Positions 36,001-37,586 of a stretch of 37,586 bases of DNA are shown here, piece by piece. This DNA comes from Myxococcales bacterium. GTDB lineage: Bacteria; Myxococcota_A; UBA9042; GCA-2863065. Below the pieces are notes generated by a model. It saw nothing but the letters and a program-made list of their open reading frames with translations, did no database searches and was not told the DNA's origin. Position 1 is the first letter of the stretch, and each line of letters starts with the position of its first letter. Both the position numbers and the translations under genes were made by a program. Location of the stretch: positions 1-37,586 of the forward strand of contig JADMJS010000638.1 in assembly GCA_018780435.1 (NCBI GenBank), read 5' to 3'.

Positions 36001-37210
36001 CTTCAACCTGATCGACGGTTCGTGGAAGGCGCAAGCCAGTGGAATCGAAGAGGATCTCTTCAGCCTCTGGGGTATCGGCGACGACCGTCTCTGGGCCGTT
36101 GGCGCCCGCGGCCGCATCGCCCACCGCAAGGGCGGCGCCTGGTTCCCGCAGTTCTCGCCCGTCTCCGCGACCCTCCGGGGCGTCTCGGGCGCCGGCCCCA
36201 ACTTCGCGCTTGCGGTCGGCGACGGGGGCACGATCGTGGCCTTCGACGGGGCCCAGTGGCTCGCCGAGCCGTCCGGCACCACGGCCGACCTCGCGGCGAC
36301 CTGCGGCACGGGGCCCTATCACAGCTTCGCGGTCGGCACGGGCACGGCACTCTATCGCGACGAGACGGGCTGGCACCCGCTTCCGAACACGCCGCCCGTC
36401 GCCTTCCGCGGCGCCTATTGCCCCGCGCCTACGGCGCTCTGGGCGGTCGGCGACGACGGCTTCCTGTGGACCTTCGACCGCCTCACCGGCGTCTGGGCCA
36501 GTGAGTCGCTCACGAACGGGCAAGGCATCGCCCTGAACGCCATAGCCGGCCGATCCGCGTCCGACGTGTGGATCGTCGGCGCGCTCGGCACCATCCTCCA
36601 CCGCACCGGCCCTGGTGCGGTCACTCGCCACGAGTCGGGCTCCGTCGTGACGCTCCACGCCATCGCGCTCGCGGCCGACGGACGAGCGGCCGCCGTCGGC
36701 GCTCGCGGCGCCCTCCTCACGTGGGACGGACTCGGGTGGGCGCGGGGCACCAGCGAGTCTCACGCCGGCGATCTCCGTGGCGTCGCCTTCCTCGACGATC
36801 CCGAGGTCGGCGCCATTGCCGCGGGCTCACAAGCCGTGACGCTGGGGCCCATGCTCAGCTTCCCTCGCTTGCACGACCCGGCCGTCACCTCGCTCAGCGG
36901 GGGCGCTTTCGAGTACCACGTCCAGTGGGACACGCTGCCGGGAGCGCTGCCGACCTTCAACTTCATCGAGATCACCGCGTTCGACTTCCCGGTCTGGTGG
37001 ACGGTCGTCGAGGCGCAATCCCAGGAGGTCACCTACCCGAACCTCATGGCCATTCAGGGGATCTCGCCCTTCATCTCGCCGTCGCCGCTCCTCACGGTGC
37101 GCCGGATCCTGAAGCCGGGTGTCACGGTCGACAACTTCGACTTCTGGGACACCTACGACCCGTGGGACTGGCAGAGCTGGGCCGAGGACGCGGTCTTCAT
37201 CTCGCCCTGA
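33032..37210 (+). CDS. Large TIG-domain lipoprotein with propeller-like C-terminus
   Basis: The 1392-residue predicted outer-surface lipoprotein starts at ATG 33032, with AAGGA at 33016-33020. Its signal (LTVALAFGIGLTGC) has lipobox LTGC; the upstream open frame from 32870 is not used. About six IPT/TIG-like Ig domains begin near residues 68, 153, 239, 323, 406 and 489, each with a P-x-x-G-x-x-x-G-G pattern and a (G/A)xGF-type strand. A carboxypeptidase regulatory-like domain starts near 596, a poly-Gly linker near 685, and a Cys-rich module at about 716-800. Residues about 992-1243 contain repeats of (L/A)WAVGxxGxxxH and similar, suggesting a beta-propeller. It probably mediates adhesion or surface assembly. 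The function is not known. Confidence 0.85.
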   Translation: MWMTPLSSRTLRLTVALAFGIGLTGCADLARELIEDQVDGTDGVVPEPDTTDDSGQVIPDPEPVENDLRITSLDPVQGRTGGAELVTIAGEGYQDGMKVYFGSTLAAEVDVLSEYVVHVRTPAHAPGPVDLRIVRQDGAESVRLNAFKFKDAIRVDTLDPAFGPREGGTAVTVHGEGFTKETRVLIDGRLLVDSRVVDGRTILGIAPPGSRAGNVDVLVFTDWTNATAHGAYRYAEAPRIDLIEPSMGSTTATTLVTLIGPGLSKSARLSFGDVEVTIVSVREDGVVARVSAQPARVVDVSVVTADGEAVAPSAFAFVDAGMTPVLHTVWPLTGPESGGTMVAFGLSGVFGTPEVRFGGLPAPLVHFDGTTLVVRTPEGEGETPIVVSVDGATLTAPSPFVYTRTAAIDGVAPSTGSTQGGELVTLTGEGFPEGASVLFGGVPAIIVDASPDKLVVRTPVGSPGAVPVRVSGAGVDVTLHAGFTYTAPGGPVLYAVQPNTGGIAGGTLLRFYGSGFDAATEVKFANKVLPNIEVISPTEIRARSIRADEPSTVDVRLAWTASPAHAEGAQLLGDAYTYFDPTSPYGGSWGPAIRGAMNITVLDLTTTEPVAAAFVMLGSDPSTPYQGFTDDRGQIIFSGIGLEGPQMVTASKLDYTAYSVVEYDTENVTVHLIPFYPPSPPSSGGGGGGGGEPLVTPTIEGRVLGLGKYIVPPPKPCSYMAQKGLVGVDGTASCAPCADAADCGDGYQCFDIAGEGPRCALSCQNDTECPEGYACGAGVSGSAACIPDPGRRAAYCVTTNHALWENPIPDPGQIILGGDATKAWADANAYYKMNTRFGPLAVICLGGVVRDENDLSGSFVPLAMGVARSLDMKSGDVITGLDVMLDIPLRKDVPVRLDGAPLSYMDVFGVEVPTNVRFRVALDFGAEGYWTVRDETRAGVGDFLLDRQPENLGGKLDGVSYEFLAEVTGQQFEISGTQAHRVKILDTDTLFNLIDGSWKAQASGIEEDLFSLWGIGDDRLWAVGARGRIAHRKGGAWFPQFSPVSATLRGVSGAGPNFALAVGDGGTIVAFDGAQWLAEPSGTTADLAATCGTGPYHSFAVGTGTALYRDETGWHPLPNTPPVAFRGAYCPAPTALWAVGDDGFLWTFDRLTGVWASESLTNGQGIALNAIAGRSASDVWIVGALGTILHRTGPGAVTRHESGSVVTLHAIALAADGRAAAVGARGALLTWDGLGWARGTSESHAGDLRGVAFLDDPEVGAIAAGSQAVTLGPMLSFPRLHDPAVTSLSGGAFEYHVQWDTLPGALPTFNFIEITAFDFPVWWTVVEAQSQEVTYPNLMAIQGISPFISPSPLLTVRRILKPGVTVDNFDFWDTYDPWDWQSWAEDAVFISP

Positions 37211-37271
37211 GCGACGGGCCTAGGGCTCGGTCGTAAATAAGTGGTTCGGTTTTCCTCGCGCCGCATCCCCG

Positions 37272-37340
37272 CCCGGCTCGGGCCAAGTCCTCGAAATACG
37301 GGAAGTATGTCTTCGGACTTGCCCGAGAGCGAAAGCCGGG
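37272..37340. repeat. Long imperfect hairpin, possible intergenic repeat element
   Basis: CTCGGGCCAAGTCC (37277-37290) pairs with GGACTTGCCCGAG (37315-37327), a 13-bp stem with one bulged C. Inside, ATAC and GTAT (around 37300) can pair, and outside, CCCGGCT (37272-37278) can pair with AGCCGGG (37334-37340). It lies after the TIG lipoprotein stop and has no T-tract. It may be a terminator, a palindromic intergenic repeat or part of a small mobile element. Confidence 0.55.
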
Positions 37341-37508
37341 AGAGCTGATAGTAGCACCGCCGAGAACATGTCGCCGGTGGGGGGATGACGACCTCCGCTT
37401 TGCGATTGCAGAGTAATACCAGTGGTCACTCCGATCACTCACCCGCTAATCATTTATTGGCATCAAACAAAAAGTATCCACAATCAATGCGATGCAATCA
37501 AATATATT

Positions 37509-37586
37509 ATGCGCCGGGAATCATACACCGATGACCGGACGACCCTGGTGTGGCCGCTCGTGCTCAATGGTACTCCGACCGACTTC
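37509..37586 (+). CDS. Possible start of a gene cut by the right edge
   Basis: An ATG at 37509, just after the AT-rich segment, opens 26 codons to the window end (MRRESYTDDRTTLVWPLVL and onward). No family is recognised and there is no clear ribosome binding site. It may be the 5' end of a real gene or chance. Confidence 0.2.
   Translation, partial: MRRESYTDDRTTLVWPLVLNGTPTDF

Larger units (their letters stand above)
37211..37586. other. Right-edge region with long hairpin and AT-rich segment
   Basis: No complete gene is recognised in these 376 bases. The first about 130 bases are GC-rich and contain the long imperfect hairpin listed separately. From about 37440 the base composition turns AT-rich (37441-37510), unlike anything else in the window, before a short open frame reaches the edge. 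Confidence 0.5.

Noticed and set aside
32876..36763. Two long minus-strand open frames opposite the TIG lipoprotein
   Set aside because: Both are Arg/Asp/Gly-rich with no recognisable fold and end where the plus-strand codon pattern changes; they are shadows.
37457..37485. TTGGCA as a sigma-54 or sigma-70 element in the AT-rich segment
   Set aside because: No matching -12 or -10 element at a correct distance was found.

Overview
The window is high-GC, densely coded DNA. It reads as a Myxococcota (former Deltaproteobacteria) genome, probably an environmental or metagenome contig. The phylum call rests on the GC-rich codon use, many Cys-rich and TIG-type lipoproteins, a Cys module seen mostly in that group, and the tail of a VIT/TPR/DUF2135-type protein; I could not search a database. 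The run of 21 C at the left edge and the AT-rich right edge look like contig ends.

Region 1 (1-7868): a metallopeptidase cut by the left edge, a lipoprotein, a decayed transposase remnant next to an N-terminally truncated TPR/DUF2135 gene, then on the minus strand a repeat-built Cys-rich lipoprotein ending in a blue-copper domain, and an uncharacterised exported protein. Region 2 (7900-12870): a MarR regulator translationally coupled to a lipobox-bearing SAM methyltransferase, a lysozyme-like protein with no signal peptide, a GT39-like membrane glycosyltransferase, and an AbrB/VapC-type toxin-antitoxin pair with a palindromic operator candidate. Region 3 (13060-20422): guaB-guaA (GMP synthesis), a CAP-domain lipoprotein, a frameshifted and truncated histone-deacetylase-family pseudogene, modABC (molybdate uptake, all joints overlapping) and a YqhA-family membrane protein.

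Region 4 (20433-30805, minus strand): a DEAD-box RNA helicase with an Arg/Gly-rich tail, then, further upstream on the same strand, a six-gene surface-glycan cluster. In transcription order it holds a GPI-ethanolamine-phosphate-transferase-like enzyme fused to a polytopic membrane region, a GT4 glycosyltransferase, a Wzx-like flippase, a SAM methyltransferase, a second GT4 enzyme and a large membrane protein. Several joints are 4-base stop/start overlaps using GTG, TTG or ATG starts. The bacterial PIG-N/PIG-O-like enzyme in this setting is the best candidate here for an undescribed system: phosphoethanolamine (or similar) decoration of a lipid-linked glycan.

Region 5 (30903-37586): a coupled pair of exported proteins of unknown function, a 1392-residue lipoprotein with six TIG-like domains and a propeller-like C-terminus, and a terminal non-coding stretch with a long imperfect hairpin and an AT-rich segment. 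I saw no rRNA, tRNA or CRISPR array.
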